Shown: positions 52,447-61,941, counted from the first letter of the stretch. The stretch: DNA of 64,000 nt from Bacteroides sp. (GCA_017472925.1 JAFUNS010000038.1:26831-90830), one strand, 5' to 3'. Notes: generated by a model not told the origin, from the letters alone. Made by a program: numbers and translations.

Positions 52447-52960
52447 TAATCCCACCATATGGAGTCAACGAAGTAAAGGCATCTTCGACTTTTAATAATC
52501 CGGCATAAATTTGTGCACAAATCAGTACACCACCATGGGCAAAGACGGCTACTTTCTGATAAGGTTTTGTCTTTAACTCATCCAAGAAATCAGCTACCCG
52601 TTTATATTGCATGGAAAAGGATTCACCGTTAGTGGCAGGTACATTCAAGTAATCATTGAACCATTCTTGCATCCGTGGATCTTTAATTTCATTGAAGTTC
52701 TGCATTTCCCAATCACCGAAGTTGAGTTCTAAGATACGGGAGTCATGCTTGGCATCGGGATAACCGCAATAAGTAGCCAGTCGGATACATCGATAGAGGG
52801 GGCTGGTATACACTTGGTCGAAAGGAGTATAAGTATTCAGCCTCCCTAAGGTAACGACGGCTTCCTGTTCGAAAGTCGGTTTCAAAGGAACATCGGTTTG
52901 ACCGTAACAAGTTCCAGGAAGTACATCAACGGAAGTATGTCGAATGAGGATGATTTCCAT
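52430..52960 (-). CDS. cobC: histidine phosphatase, probable alpha-ribazole phosphatase CobC
   Basis: 176 residues. The phosphoglycerate-mutase-like catalytic motif is LIRHTSVDV (His nucleophile) with a second His in FAHGGVL, plus TSPLYRCIRLA. In a B12 cluster such enzymes remove the phosphate of alpha-ribazole-5'-phosphate or of cobalamin phosphate. An upstream ATG at 52987 lies inside a REP element and would add residues before the first strand; ATG 52960 gives MEIILIRHT. The 81-bp gap to cobS is filled by that REP copy. Confidence 0.85.
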   Translation of the reverse strand: MEIILIRHTSVDVLPGTCYGQTDVPLKPTFEQEAVVTLGRLNTYTPFDQVYTSPLYRCIRLATYCGYPDAKHDSRILELNFGDWEMQNFNEIKDPRMQEWFNDYLNVPATNGESFSMQYKRVADFLDELKTKPYQKVAVFAHGGVLICAQIYAGLLKVEDAFTSLTPYGGIISIEI

Positions 52961-52982
52961 TTTTTTAGAATCTATTAATTGT

Positions 52983-53051
52983 GTCATTCTGAACGTTAGT
53001 GAAGAATCAGAGAAATTATGTGTTTAGATTCTTCGTGATGCTCAGGATGAC
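52983..53051. repeat. REP-like palindrome across the cobS stop codon
   Basis: Arms GTCATTCTGAACGTTAGTGA and TCTTCGTGATGCTCAGGATGAC, 69 bp. The last codons and TGA of cobS (53042) are read from its right arm. Confidence 0.85.
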
Positions 53052-53776
53052 ACCATACAACATAAGTAAAAAGTTAATTCACAAAGCAGGAATGTGGCTC
53101 CGCAACAATCACCAGTATACCCTTGCAAACGGTATTTCATTAGGTGTACAAGGAAAGTAAACACTAATAGTGACCCTATCCAATTGAGCCACATAGGACA
53201 TGGTAAGAAAATGAATGCCGGTAACAAACCACCTATCAGGTTGAATACTTTTTCCTTGGCACTCATCCGATTGTACACTACTTTAGCTTTGCTCTCTTCT
53301 TCCTTACGGGCATAAGGTAGAATATTAATCAATTGCGAGGCACAAAATTTACCCCAACAATCGCCACAGAAAACTAACATGCAAAGCATCGGTACAGGCA
53401 GATTAATCAATTGCATCATCAAGAGAAAATATACTATCAGTCCGATGACACCATACGTACCGATGTGGGAATCCTTCATGATGGTGAGTGTCCGTTCGCG
53501 GGTACTTCCTCCACCGAATCCGTCGAAGAAATCAGCCAAGCCGTCTTCGTGCAGACAACCGGTTATTAGTAATCGTGATACCAAGGCCAATATCCATGCT
53601 AAAGAAACTGGCATGATTTGTGCTCCCAACCATAAGGTTCCCGCCATAATGCCTCCTGTTAGCCAGCCTACAAAAGGCCAATAGGGTACGACATGCTTGA
53701 AACAATCTGAAGAAACTTCCTTCAACTTCCAAAACGGGAGTCGGGTGAAGAATATTAAAGCGGCTAACAGATTCAT
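53042..53776 (-). CDS. cobS: adenosylcobinamide-GDP ribazoletransferase CobS
   Basis: 244 residues, polytopic membrane protein with the family motifs FFTRLPFWK, WPFVGWLTGG and TGCLHEDGLADFFDGFGGG (acidic, metal-binding), followed by MKDSHIGTYG. Joins alpha-ribazole to adenosylcobinamide-GDP, the last step of cobalamin synthesis. The C-terminus VSS plus stop comes from a REP-like element, so the natural end has been replaced or trimmed by a few residues. 3 bp after cobT. Confidence 0.95.
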   Translation of the reverse strand: MNLLAALIFFTRLPFWKLKEVSSDCFKHVVPYWPFVGWLTGGIMAGTLWLGAQIMPVSLAWILALVSRLLITGCLHEDGLADFFDGFGGGSTRERTLTIMKDSHIGTYGVIGLIVYFLLMMQLINLPVPMLCMLVFCGDCWGKFCASQLINILPYARKEEESKAKVVYNRMSAKEKVFNLIGGLLPAFIFLPCPMWLNWIGSLLVFTFLVHLMKYRLQGYTGDCCGATFLLCELTFYLCCMVSS

Positions 53777-53779
53777 GGT

Positions 53780-54835
53780 TTAAAAGTATTTGGTAACGGA
53801 AGCTCCCATAAAACTGTCCATTTCGTTAATCATTCGTACGGCTGAGTCAAGGATAGGATAAGCGCAAATGGCTCCTGTTCCTTCGCCTAACCGTAAACCT
53901 AAATTTAAAATAGGTTTTGCTCCGAGAACATCAAGCACCAATCGGTGGCCTGATTCGTCTCCACAATGTCCGAAGATGGCATAATCCAATACTTCTGGAT
54001 AGATTTTGCTGGCTGCTAAGATGCAGTTGGTCATGATGAAACCATCTACTAAAACAATCATTTTCAATTCGGCTGCTTGAAGCATTGCACCCACAGCCAT
54101 TACCATTTCGTAACCACCGAAGTAACGGATAATATCAATTGTAGAACCATTGCCGGAATAGTTGTCTAAAGCTTGTTGAAGAACTTTATATTTATGCTTG
54201 ATTCCTTCGCTATTCAATCCACTTCCGGCACCTACACATTGCAGCAAAGGAATTCCCGTAAGGCAAGTCATCCAAAGTGAAGAGGCCGATGTGTTGCCAA
54301 TTCCCATTTCGCCAAAACTAAGGATATTACTTCCTTCCTCGTGACAAAGACGCACCATTTCGGCTCCCCGTTCTATGCACAGGTTCATTTCTTCTTTCGT
54401 CATGGCTGCTTCGTAAAGGAAATTGCGAGTACCTTTCCGTATCTTTTTATCGATGATGCCCTGGTTGGTAGGTAAGTCATAATCCACTCCAGCATCCACC
54501 ACTTTCAATTGAAAACCATGTTGGCGACAAAGAAAGTTCACTCCACCATTACCTTGAGTAAAATGAATGGTTTGTTGCCAAGTAACTTCACGAGGTGAAA
54601 CGCTTACTCCTTCTGCTTCGATGCCATGGTCAGCACAGAAGATAATGTTTTGTGGGCACCTCAAGGAAGGGGAGAGAGTTTGTTGTATCCAACCAACTTG
54701 CAGGGCTAGTTCCTCGAGAGTACCTAATGAAGCTTTTGGCTTGGTAAGATTATCTATTTTGAAACGCAAGGGTGCTTGTATGGAAACATCGGGACGTTTG
54801 ATGTTGAACTGATAGACTAATTCTTCATTTTTCAT
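53780..54835 (-). CDS. cobT: nicotinate-nucleotide--dimethylbenzimidazole phosphoribosyltransferase CobT
   Basis: 351 residues. Motifs: [62 protein letters not shown], and catalytic Glu region near LRLGEGTGA. Activates the lower-ligand base as its ribotide. The start could be GTG at 54841 or ATG at 54835; I take the ATG, which overlaps cobU by 11 bp. Confidence 0.96.
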   Translation of the reverse strand: MKNEELVYQFNIKRPDVSIQAPLRFKIDNLTKPKASLGTLEELALQVGWIQQTLSPSLRCPQNIIFCADHGIEAEGVSVSPREVTWQQTIHFTQGNGGVNFLCRQHGFQLKVVDAGVDYDLPTNQGIIDKKIRKGTRNFLYEAAMTKEEMNLCIERGAEMVRLCHEEGSNILSFGEMGIGNTSASSLWMTCLTGIPLLQCVGAGSGLNSEGIKHKYKVLQQALDNYSGNGSTIDIIRYFGGYEMVMAVGAMLQAAELKMIVLVDGFIMTNCILAASKIYPEVLDYAIFGHCGDESGHRLVLDVLGAKPILNLGLRLGEGTGAICAYPILDSAVRMINEMDSFMGASVTKYF

Positions 54836-55349
54836 TTTCACTCTTGATTTTTACGGGAATACCACAAACCATCAGTGTCACTTCATCGGCTTGTGCAGCC
54901 ACATATTGATTCATCCACCCTTGCATGTCAGTGAATTTTCTTTGTAATTCATTCTCGGAAGTACCTCCCATGCCTATTTCGTTTGTCACAAAAATAAAGG
55001 TGGCTTCTTGGGTGGTAAATCGATCGAATTCCTGCTTGGCCAATTCAAGTGCTTGCTTTACATTCCCCTGATATTCAAAGAAATAATTGGTACACCATAG
55101 CGTTACGCAATCTATTAGTATCACCTTCCCGGTTACATCGTACTTGCTTAGTTCCTTTTCCTCTTCAATATTTGTCCATTCGGGTCCTCGGGCTTGTTGA
55201 TGCTTGATTACTCGTTGGCGAAACTCCTCGTCCCATACTCGGGCGGTAGCCATATAGATGGGATTGGGCGATAGTTTCAGTGCCATTTTTTCAGCGTATG
55301 AACTTTTGCCCGAACGTGCCCCTCCTGTGATAAGTATGATTCGTTTCAT
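54825..55349 (-). CDS. cobU: adenosylcobinamide kinase/guanylyltransferase CobU
   Basis: 174 residues. P-loop [12 protein letters not shown], then [15 protein letters not shown] and [14 protein letters not shown], the standard CobU pattern. It phosphorylates and guanylates adenosylcobinamide before lower-ligand attachment, and lets the cell salvage cobinamide. The ATG at 55349 gives [16 protein letters not shown]; the 20 codons further upstream are rejected. First gene of cobU-cobT-cobS; only a weak -7-like GACATTTG precedes it. Confidence 0.96.
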   Translation of the reverse strand: MKRIILITGGARSGKSSYAEKMALKLSPNPIYMATARVWDEEFRQRVIKHQQARGPEWTNIEEEKELSKYDVTGKVILIDCVTLWCTNYFFEYQGNVKQALELAKQEFDRFTTQEATFIFVTNEIGMGGTSENELQRKFTDMQGWMNQYVAAQADEVTLMVCGIPVKIKSENEK

Positions 55350-55497
55350 GACATTGTGATTTATGATACAAATGTCGGGAAGAATTTGGATATGACAAAA
55401 TAAAAACAAAAAAAAGACAATGTGTTCTTTTCACCTACGATTGGTTTAGAAATTCTACTTGCGAAAGTTGAATTATTTAATAAATTTCGGTTGCTTT

Positions 55498-55527
55498 TTG
55501 TAAAACGAAAAGAATCTGTTACTTTTG
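55498..55527 (+). promoter_or_regulatory. promoter of the GNAT gene (-33 TTTG, -7 TACTTTTG)
   Basis: TTTG at 55498-55501, 18-bp spacer, TACTTTTG at 55520-55527, 43 nt before the ATG at 55571. Confidence 0.65.
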
Positions 55528-55570
55528 TATTATTTGAAGGAACTAAGAATCCTATTTTATAAGCTTTATT

Positions 55571-56074
55571 ATGATGATATTAAGAACAGCCACAACAACC
55601 GATTTACCCCGTATGTGGGAAATGATTCTTCAAGCGAAGGCACAGATGTATCGTGAGAACAAGCAGCAATGGGATGAAAGCTACCCGTTGCCGGTGCATC
55701 TGCAGGCAGATATTGACAAAGGATATGCCTATGTGTTGGAGAATGAAGGAAAGGTTATCGCTTACGGTGCCATTGTTTTTGATGGGGAACCTGCATACGA
55801 CCATATTGATGGGAACTGGTTGAGTGAACAACCCTACGTTGTCTTGCATCGCTTGGCTGTAGCCGACGAAGTGAAACGGCAAGGTGTAGCCGTACGTTTC
55901 TTTCAAGAAATCATAGCATTAGCTCTATCGAAAAACATACATAGTTTCAAGGTAGACACCAACTACGACAATTTCTATATGCATAAAGTATTGGACAAGT
56001 GCGGCTTTACCTATTGTGGCATTATTCACTATCCACGGGGCGATAGGTGGGGGTATGAAAAATTACTCCTTTAG
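55571..56074 (+). CDS. GNAT-family N-acetyltransferase
   Basis: 167 residues with the GNAT core: strand VVLHRLAVADEVKRQGVAVRFFQEII (the acetyl-CoA pyrophosphate loop, RQGVA) and a C-terminal NFYMHKVLDKCGFTYCG. Acetylates an amine using acetyl-CoA; the substrate is unknown. Monocistronic, converging with the lipoprotein gene and overlapping it by 12 bp. Confidence 0.9.
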   Translation: MMILRTATTTDLPRMWEMILQAKAQMYRENKQQWDESYPLPVHLQADIDKGYAYVLENEGKVIAYGAIVFDGEPAYDHIDGNWLSEQPYVVLHRLAVADEVKRQGVAVRFFQEIIALALSKNIHSFKVDTNYDNFYMHKVLDKCGFTYCGIIHYPRGDRWGYEKLLL

Positions 56075-56674
56075 TTTCGGCAGAATCTTTTCTTCAAAAA
56101 TATCTTTGCGGATAATGCGGTAATGGGGCTGATAGGCATCATTGAAAGCTTGGCTGTGGTGCACTACATAATGCCCCTCTTCCAGTAAACGACTGATGGA
56201 TAGGGAATCTTCTGTATAATTCTTGATGTGTGGAGCTACCGTTTTTACATCGTGTAATAACAATTCCCATTCTTCTAACCAGATGGGGGTGAGGGTAGTA
56301 TCTACTCCGTTGGCACTTTGCATGAATGCATCAACGAATTCATCCATCGGAACTTTCCCGTCTTTAATAACCGATAGATTTACCCGATAGAATCTACCTT
56401 TCCAACTGCAAGGCTCGTATTCATCGCCTTGTAATGTATCGGCATTGCTTATTTCGTATTGGATGTATTTTTCTACAGATTCACGGTTCGTCAACAAATG
56501 TGCGGGACCAAAGACATCCTGGAAACTACCTTTGTATATATCTTGTAGGGTAGCTTCGGGATATTTCTGCATAAAATCACGAAGATATTTCTGCATGGGG
56601 GAGTAACCACTATCGCATGAATGGATATAGATGGATGCTAATATGATTATGAATAATGTTCGAATTGTTTTCAT
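56063..56674 (-). CDS. uncharacterised lipoprotein
   Basis: 203 residues. The start (MKTIRTLFIIILASIYIHSCDSG) is a lipoprotein signal with lipobox IHSC. The mature part is mixed and charged, with YPEATLQDIYKGSFQDVFGPAHLLTNRESV and a C-terminal YVVHHSQAFNDAYQPHYRIIRKDIF; I recognise no domain or catalytic motif. The N-terminus shows no SDDDD-type export signal, so periplasmic-facing anchoring is likely. The ATG at 56674 is preferred over the longer frame to 56752, which would put 26 residues before the signal peptide. Divergent from the SGNH esterase. Confidence 0.75.
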   Translation of the reverse strand: MKTIRTLFIIILASIYIHSCDSGYSPMQKYLRDFMQKYPEATLQDIYKGSFQDVFGPAHLLTNRESVEKYIQYEISNADTLQGDEYEPCSWKGRFYRVNLSVIKDGKVPMDEFVDAFMQSANGVDTTLTPIWLEEWELLLHDVKTVAPHIKNYTEDSLSISRLLEEGHYVVHHSQAFNDAYQPHYRIIRKDIFEEKILPKLKE

Positions 56675-56731
56675 TTCTGTAATTTTGAAGGCAAATATAG
56701 GTAAAAAGGCTTGCATGACAAACATTTTTAG

Positions 56732-56739
56732 TAACTTTA
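56732..56739 (+). promoter_or_regulatory. -7-like box TAACTTTA for the SGNH hydrolase
   Basis: One mismatch to TAnnTTTG, 27 nt before the ATG at 56767. Confidence 0.4.
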
Positions 56740-56766
56740 CGCCTCCAAACAAAATACATTATTCAA

Positions 56767-57879
56767 ATGAACAATACAACCATCTTTAAGAAAGGACTTT
56801 GTTTGCTGTTTATGGCAGCTGCTTTTATGCAAGGCAAGGCGCAAGGCATTCAACCGGAAGGGAACTTTGTCAAAGCCAGCCATTCGAATATTCAATACGT
56901 CGGTCGGGTTAGTTTCAGAAATCCGGATGTGGCCACATTTACCTATCCAGGAGTACAGATTAATGCCCGTTTTGATGGAACTTCATTAAAGATGATGGCC
57001 AAGCCGATGAGCGGTTATTTTATGGCACAGATAGATCATGGAAAACCTTTTAAAGTGAGTTTCAATGCTCCCAAGGATTCTATTGTGACATTGGCCACTT
57101 GCTTGCGCGATGAAGTGCACGAAGTCCGTTTGATGTATGTCATTGAAGGCTATCAACGTATGCCGGAGTTCCGTGGCTTTATTTTGGATGAAGGAGCCAA
57201 GACATTGAGAGCACCCTATTTACCCAAACGTAAGATTGAATTTATCGGTAACTCCATTACTTGCGGATATGGGATAGAAAGCACCGACCCCAAGGAAGGG
57301 TTCAGTGATGAAACAGAGAATCATTATTATAGTTATGCAGCCATTACGGCTCGTAACCTGCAGGCACAGCATTTGGTGGTAGCCCGTAGCGGTATAGGCA
57401 TTTATCGGAATTATGGCGCACCGAAAACCGGAAGTAAGGACAATATGCCTTCCATGTATGAACAAACTTTATTTGGAGTGCCATCTGAAAAATGGAACTT
57501 TTCCAAATATACTCCCGATGTGGTGTGTGTAAATTTGGGAACCAACGATACAAGTTTGAATAACTACGATCGTGACTTCTTGGTAAATGGATACCGTAAT
57601 TTCCTGATTACCCTTCGTAAACATTATCCGAATGCGAAGATTGTATTCCTGACCGGTTCCATGCTGTTGGGACAAGCTTTGGAACATGTTAAGTATGCCA
57701 TGGATGATGTTGTTCGTGAGGCTCGCATTGCCGGGGATAAACAAGTGTATCGTTTTGATATGTCCTGGCAAACCGGTGATTTAGGATATGGCGCCGATTA
57801 TCATCCCAGCAAATGGCAACATGAGAAGATGGCTGGTGAACTGACTGCCTACCTTCGTGGATTGATGAATTGGTTTTAA
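56767..57879 (+). CDS. SGNH/GDSL esterase, CE2-like two-domain acetyl esterase
   Basis: 370 residues with a signal peptide (ending GKAQG). An N-terminal beta-sandwich (residues ~30-150) precedes an SGNH hydrolase domain: block I EFIGNSITCGYG (Ser nucleophile), block III VCVNLGTNDTS, and block V DYHPSKWQHEKMAGEL with the catalytic His. This is the layout of family CE2 acetylxylan/acetylmannan esterases. Exported, probably deacetylates plant glycans in the periplasm; no other glycan genes are adjacent. Followed by a long inverted repeat. Confidence 0.88.
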   Translation: MNNTTIFKKGLCLLFMAAAFMQGKAQGIQPEGNFVKASHSNIQYVGRVSFRNPDVATFTYPGVQINARFDGTSLKMMAKPMSGYFMAQIDHGKPFKVSFNAPKDSIVTLATCLRDEVHEVRLMYVIEGYQRMPEFRGFILDEGAKTLRAPYLPKRKIEFIGNSITCGYGIESTDPKEGFSDETENHYYSYAAITARNLQAQHLVVARSGIGIYRNYGAPKTGSKDNMPSMYEQTLFGVPSEKWNFSKYTPDVVCVNLGTNDTSLNNYDRDFLVNGYRNFLITLRKHYPNAKIVFLTGSMLLGQALEHVKYAMDDVVREARIAGDKQVYRFDMSWQTGDLGYGADYHPSKWQHEKMAGELTAYLRGLMNWF

Positions 57880-57884
57880 AAAAT

Positions 57885-58026
57885 GTAGGTGTGTCGAAAC
57901 ACGCATCCACTTATTTTTAGGCGCGGATTACACGGATTAACACGGTTTTTTAGTGTATGTTTACATCTACTTTATCCGTGCAATCCGTGTAATCCGTGCC
58001 TAAATTATATTTCGACACACCCACTT
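57885..58026. repeat. long inverted repeat, copy 3 (between convergent genes)
   Basis: Most complete copy: outer arms GGTGTGTCGAAA and TTTCGACACACC enclose the core 57917-58003 with GGATTACACGGATTAACACGG and ATCCGTGCAATCCGTGTAATC. It lies between the convergent esterase and outer-membrane protein genes. Confidence 0.88.
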
Positions 58027-58032
58027 TATTTA

Positions 58033-58743
58033 TTAGAAACTGATTCCGAAAATAAAGTCTGCACATTCGGTAGCCGGATTGAAGCTTAACTTACCAAATA
58101 CCGGAAGGCTGAATGAATCTGTAATCTTAATTTCTTTGCTGGTGCTCAAGGCTATGTCACAAACCGTGAATCCGTCAGCTTCTGCATAATAGTCGGTTGC
58201 CCATGGAGTGGCACCTACTTCGGCTGTCCATTCCAGCCCACCTAATGTGAACGGAACTTCAAGGGATACAAACGATGAATAAGCCCGATTACCGTCTTTA
58301 TTCACTCCGTCGGCTCCGGCAAAGTTGGTGTACCAGTTTACTGCCAATGCTCCGAAATCATATCCTACTTGAGCTTCAAAGACATGGGCGGTAGAGTGTG
58401 CACCATAATGGAAGAATTTGGTTTCTTCGCCGTATGGAGCCACCCAATAGTCGGTAACCGAAATGCTGAATCCACCGGTTTCGTAAGCCAATGTCAAATC
58501 AATTTCTTTGGCATCTTCTTTATCGATACCTACTGATCCCCACGCGGTGAGCGACAAACCTTTGTATGCAATGGATATGGAGGGTTGGATACTTACTCCA
58601 CCCAAATCCTGACCACGCCATTCATAAGTACTTACCAAATCAGCACCAATACTTGTTTCTACTTCATCCTGCGCCGTAACAGATAATGGAATAACTGTTA
58701 CCATTCCCAATAATAAAGCCAATGTTCTAACTAATCTTTTCAT
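58033..58743 (-). CDS. outer-membrane beta-barrel protein (TorF-like putative porin)
   Basis: 236 residues with a signal peptide (ending SVTAQ). Alternating aromatic/hydrophobic strands and a C-terminal FGISF with terminal Phe mark an outer-membrane barrel; GADLVSTYEWRGQDLGGVSIQPSI resembles the TorF putative porin family. No ligand can be named. It lies 11 bp after tyrA on the same strand, so it may be read through from the aromatic operon, but a functional tie is not evident. Confidence 0.75.
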   Translation of the reverse strand: MKRLVRTLALLLGMVTVIPLSVTAQDEVETSIGADLVSTYEWRGQDLGGVSIQPSISIAYKGLSLTAWGSVGIDKEDAKEIDLTLAYETGGFSISVTDYWVAPYGEETKFFHYGAHSTAHVFEAQVGYDFGALAVNWYTNFAGADGVNKDGNRAYSSFVSLEVPFTLGGLEWTAEVGATPWATDYYAEADGFTVCDIALSTSKEIKITDSFSLPVFGKLSFNPATECADFIFGISF

Positions 58744-58754
58744 TTTTTATAGGT

Positions 58755-59528
58755 TTATTTAATCTTTTGTCTAATCTTTGTCAGATAACCTTTCATGGCA
58801 TCGGCATCTTTCCGGCTGATGATGTCGAGCAATTCATTCAACTCGGTACGGATACCTTCCACTTGTGCCGGTGTACGGGGATTGAACAGAATTTCCTGTA
58901 ACAGGTAATCATCTTCATTCAATACACCCTTGGCAATAGCCATGTGACGTTTGAAGGTAGTACCCGGAGCATCCTGATGTTTCATTACCGCTGCAAAAAC
59001 GAATGTCGAAACAAACGGTATGGACAAGGAATAGGCCACCGTCTCATCGTGTTCATCGAAGGTGTATTCAAAAATATTCAATCCAAGGTTTTGGTACAGA
59101 TCCTTGAAGAATATCTTGCCCATGTAGTCGCCTTCACTGATGATAATGGCATTCTCGGAACTCAACTTGTCGAGGTTGGCAAAAGTAGGACCAAACATCG
59201 GGTGGGTGGATACGTAACGGAATCCACATTGCTCATACCATTCTTGCAAGCCGGTCTTAACCGAGGCAATGTCGCTGATGATACAATCCTTTGGTAGGGC
59301 GGGGAGTACCTGATTGAATGCATCCAGTGTATATTTTACCGTGGCAGCATTGATGACCAGTTCGGGCTTGAATTCGCGGATCTCATCCAATGTGGTATAC
59401 CGGTAGCAGTTGTACATAAAGCGCAACTTCTGCGGGTTGACATCGAATACAGCCGTTTCGTGCTTGAAACTCAATACATCGGTAAAGAAGGAGCCCATCT
59501 TACCGGCTCCTAATATTAATATTCTCAT
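58755..59528 (-). CDS. tyrA: prephenate dehydrogenase TyrA
   Basis: 257 residues. Rossmann motif ILGAGKMGSFFTD, then SDIASVKTGLQEW, VSTHPMFGPT (substrate His) and the helical dimer domain. Converts prephenate to 4-hydroxyphenylpyruvate on the way to tyrosine. It lacks a chorismate mutase domain, which is instead fused to DAHP synthase upstream. The 137-bp gap to that gene contains a REP-like element. Confidence 0.93.
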   Translation of the reverse strand: MRILILGAGKMGSFFTDVLSFKHETAVFDVNPQKLRFMYNCYRYTTLDEIREFKPELVINAATVKYTLDAFNQVLPALPKDCIISDIASVKTGLQEWYEQCGFRYVSTHPMFGPTFANLDKLSSENAIIISEGDYMGKIFFKDLYQNLGLNIFEYTFDEHDETVAYSLSIPFVSTFVFAAVMKHQDAPGTTFKRHMAIAKGVLNEDDYLLQEILFNPRTPAQVEGIRTELNELLDIISRKDADAMKGYLTKIRQKIK

Positions 59529-59573
59529 ATTGATTATGATTTCTTATCCCAGATTAAATCTGTCCTATTTGTT

Positions 59574-59648
59574 GTCATTCTGAGTGTAACGAAGAATCTG
59601 TAAACATAAAGTGGATGTAATCAGATCCTTCGCAATGCTCAGGATGAC
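59574..59648. repeat. REP-like palindrome between aroF-type gene and tyrA
   Basis: Arms GTCATTCTGAGTGTAACGAA and CCTTCGCAATGCTCAGGATGAC, 75 bp, within the aromatic operon. Confidence 0.85.
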
Positions 59649-59665
59649 AAGACTAAGGAAAGTTA

Positions 59666-60733
59666 TTATTTATTAATGATTTCCATCTGTTGGCGTACAC
59701 TTTCTTCGTGGATGGCTTCGAATACCTTCTTGATAAATTCAGAGTCCATACCGCAAAGAGCTCCTTGCGCACCGCGCTTGTCGAGGATTTCATTGTAACG
59801 ACCGGTCTGTAGAATGGTCATTCCGTGTTCCTTCTTGAATGTACCGATTTCACGGCAAACACGCATACGCTTAGCCAATACCTCTATCAGTTGGTTGTCG
59901 CATTCGTCAATTTGTGAACGAAGTTCCGACAGGTTTTCTGTGGTATGCTTGCCTTCGCGGATAACAAGCAGATTCAGAATGTAGCTCAATACATCCGGAG
60001 TTACTTGTTGTGAAGCGTCGCTCCATGCACTGTCCGGATTGCAATGGCTTTCTACTATCAAACCATCGAAGCCCAAGTCCATCGCTTGTTGACAAAGTGG
60101 GGCTACCAGTTCGCGCTTGCCGCCAATGTGTGACGGGTCGCAGAATATTGGAAGTTCAGGAATACGACGACGCAATTCGATAGGGATATGCCATTGTGGA
60201 AGGTTACGATAAATCTTCTTGTCGTATGAAGAGAAACCACGATGAATGGCACCCAATCGTTTCAATCCGGCGCCGTTGATGCGTTCCAAGGCACCAATCC
60301 ACAATTCCAAATCGGGGTTGACGGGATTCTTGACCAATACAGGAATGTCTACACCTTTCAACGCATCGGCCAATTCTTGTACAGCAAACGGGTTGGCTGT
60401 AGTACGGGCACCTATCCATAGAATATCGATGCCTGCCTTCAAACATTCGTAAACATGCTTGGCAGTAGCTACTTCGGTGGATACCAGCATACCGGTTTCC
60501 TCTTTGACACGTTTCAACCATGCCAAACCGTCAACACCAATGCCTTCAAAACCACCCGGCTTGGTACGAGGTTTCCAGATACCTGCTCGGAAGATTTTTG
60601 CACCTTTCTTTGCAAGTTGGTGAGCAGTATTCATAACCTGTTCTTCGGTTTCTGCACTACAAGGACCGGCAATGACGATGGGTCGCTTTTCTTCTATACC
60701 TGTTAATGCGAGGGGTTTTAATTCTAATTCCAT
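59666..60733 (-). CDS. bifunctional DAHP synthase / chorismate mutase
   Basis: 355 residues. The N-terminal ~260 residues are a class I-beta DAHP synthase of the KDO8P-synthase type (IVIAGPCSAET, KPRTKPGGFEGIG, FCDPSHIGGKRELV), and residues ~265-350 are an AroQ chorismate mutase (LSELRSQIDECDNQLIEVLAKRMRVCREIGTFKK). It thus holds the first step of the shikimate pathway and the branch-point step to prephenate. Such fusion commonly lets the mutase domain sense prephenate for feedback. 20 bp after the aminotransferase gene. Confidence 0.95.
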   Translation of the reverse strand: MELELKPLALTGIEEKRPIVIAGPCSAETEEQVMNTAHQLAKKGAKIFRAGIWKPRTKPGGFEGIGVDGLAWLKRVKEETGMLVSTEVATAKHVYECLKAGIDILWIGARTTANPFAVQELADALKGVDIPVLVKNPVNPDLELWIGALERINGAGLKRLGAIHRGFSSYDKKIYRNLPQWHIPIELRRRIPELPIFCDPSHIGGKRELVAPLCQQAMDLGFDGLIVESHCNPDSAWSDASQQVTPDVLSYILNLLVIREGKHTTENLSELRSQIDECDNQLIEVLAKRMRVCREIGTFKKEHGMTILQTGRYNEILDKRGAQGALCGMDSEFIKKVFEAIHEESVRQQMEIINK

Positions 60734-60753
60734 AAGGCTTGTATTTATTTTTT

Positions 60754-61941
60754 TTATTTCATAATCTTTTTAATTCTTTCCAATGCTTCGGCCAACTTGT
60801 CTTCCTTGGCACAAAGTGAAATGCGGATATATCGCTTACCGTTGCTGCCGAAGATGAATCCCGGAGTGATGAATACGCGGGCTTCGTGCAACACTTTTTC
60901 AGTCAGTTCTTCCACATCGTTGTACGAGTCGGGGATGCGTCCCCAGAGGAACATACCTACTTGATTGGTGTCGAAGGTGCAACCTAATGTCCGCATGATT
61001 TCTTCGGCCAGTTGACGACGGCGGCTATATACACCGATGTTGGCTTCTTCGTGCCATTCGATGCTGTTGTTATAGGCTTGAGCTGCAGCCAACTGCATGG
61101 GGCGGAAAGTACCCGAGTCGATGTTGCTCTTTATCTTCAGTATCCATTGTACGAACTGGGCATTAGTGGCCAACAGACCTACACGCCAGCCCGGCATATT
61201 GTGGCTCTTACTCATGGAGTTGAACTCAATACAACATTCCTTAGCTCCCGGAACGTTGAGGATGCTCAACGGTTTCTTGTTCAGAATGAGGCTGTAGGGG
61301 TTGTCGTTCACGATGACAATGTTGTGACGGCGGGCAAAATCCACCAACTTCTCATACAGTTCCATGGTAGCGTTGGCACCGGTGGGCATGTTGGGGTAGT
61401 TGGTCCACATCAGCTTTACACGGCTCAAGTCCATCTTTTCCAATTCCTCGAAATCGGGTTGCCAATCGTTGTCTTCGCGGAGGTTGTAATTCACAATTTC
61501 GCTTCCCAATATCTTGTTCAGTGAAGTGTAGGTAGGATATCCCGGATTGGGAACCAATACTTGGTCACCCGGATTCACAAATGCCAATGTTACATGTAGA
61601 ATACCTTCTTTGGAACCGATAAGCGGTTGGATTTCGGTAGCCGGGTCAAGGTCCACATGGTACCAACGCTTGTACCAATCGGCCATCGCTTTTCGAAGTT
61701 CGGGAATACCTACGGTAGGTTGGTATCCATGTACATCGGCACGCTTGGCTTGTTCGCAAAGCACGTTGACGGTTTCTTCCGATGGGGGCATATCCGGGCT
61801 TCCGATACCTAAGCTGATAACATTCTTGCCTTCGGCATTCATTTGTGCCACTTCCTTCAGTTTCCGACTGAAGTAGTATTCGCTTACATTTGAGAGGCGG
61901 TCGGCCGGCACTATATTATAGGGTTGATTTTCCTTCTTCAT
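60754..61941 (-). CDS. PLP-dependent aminotransferase of the aromatic operon
   Basis: 395 residues, fold type I aminotransferase. SLGIGSPDMPPSE, LVPNPGYPTYTSL, NYPNMPTGAN and the PLP lysine in FNSMSKSHNMPGWRVGL; R in RYIRISLC binds the carboxylate. The sequence resembles LL-diaminopimelate/aspartate-type enzymes, but its place between pheA and the DAHP synthase suggests transamination of phenylpyruvate, hydroxyphenylpyruvate or prephenate. It overlaps pheA by 26 bp. Confidence 0.88.
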   Translation of the reverse strand: MKKENQPYNIVPADRLSNVSEYYFSRKLKEVAQMNAEGKNVISLGIGSPDMPPSEETVNVLCEQAKRADVHGYQPTVGIPELRKAMADWYKRWYHVDLDPATEIQPLIGSKEGILHVTLAFVNPGDQVLVPNPGYPTYTSLNKILGSEIVNYNLREDNDWQPDFEELEKMDLSRVKLMWTNYPNMPTGANATMELYEKLVDFARRHNIVIVNDNPYSLILNKKPLSILNVPGAKECCIEFNSMSKSHNMPGWRVGLLATNAQFVQWILKIKSNIDSGTFRPMQLAAAQAYNNSIEWHEEANIGVYSRRRQLAEEIMRTLGCTFDTNQVGMFLWGRIPDSYNDVEELTEKVLHEARVFITPGFIFGSNGKRYIRISLCAKEDKLAEALERIKKIMK

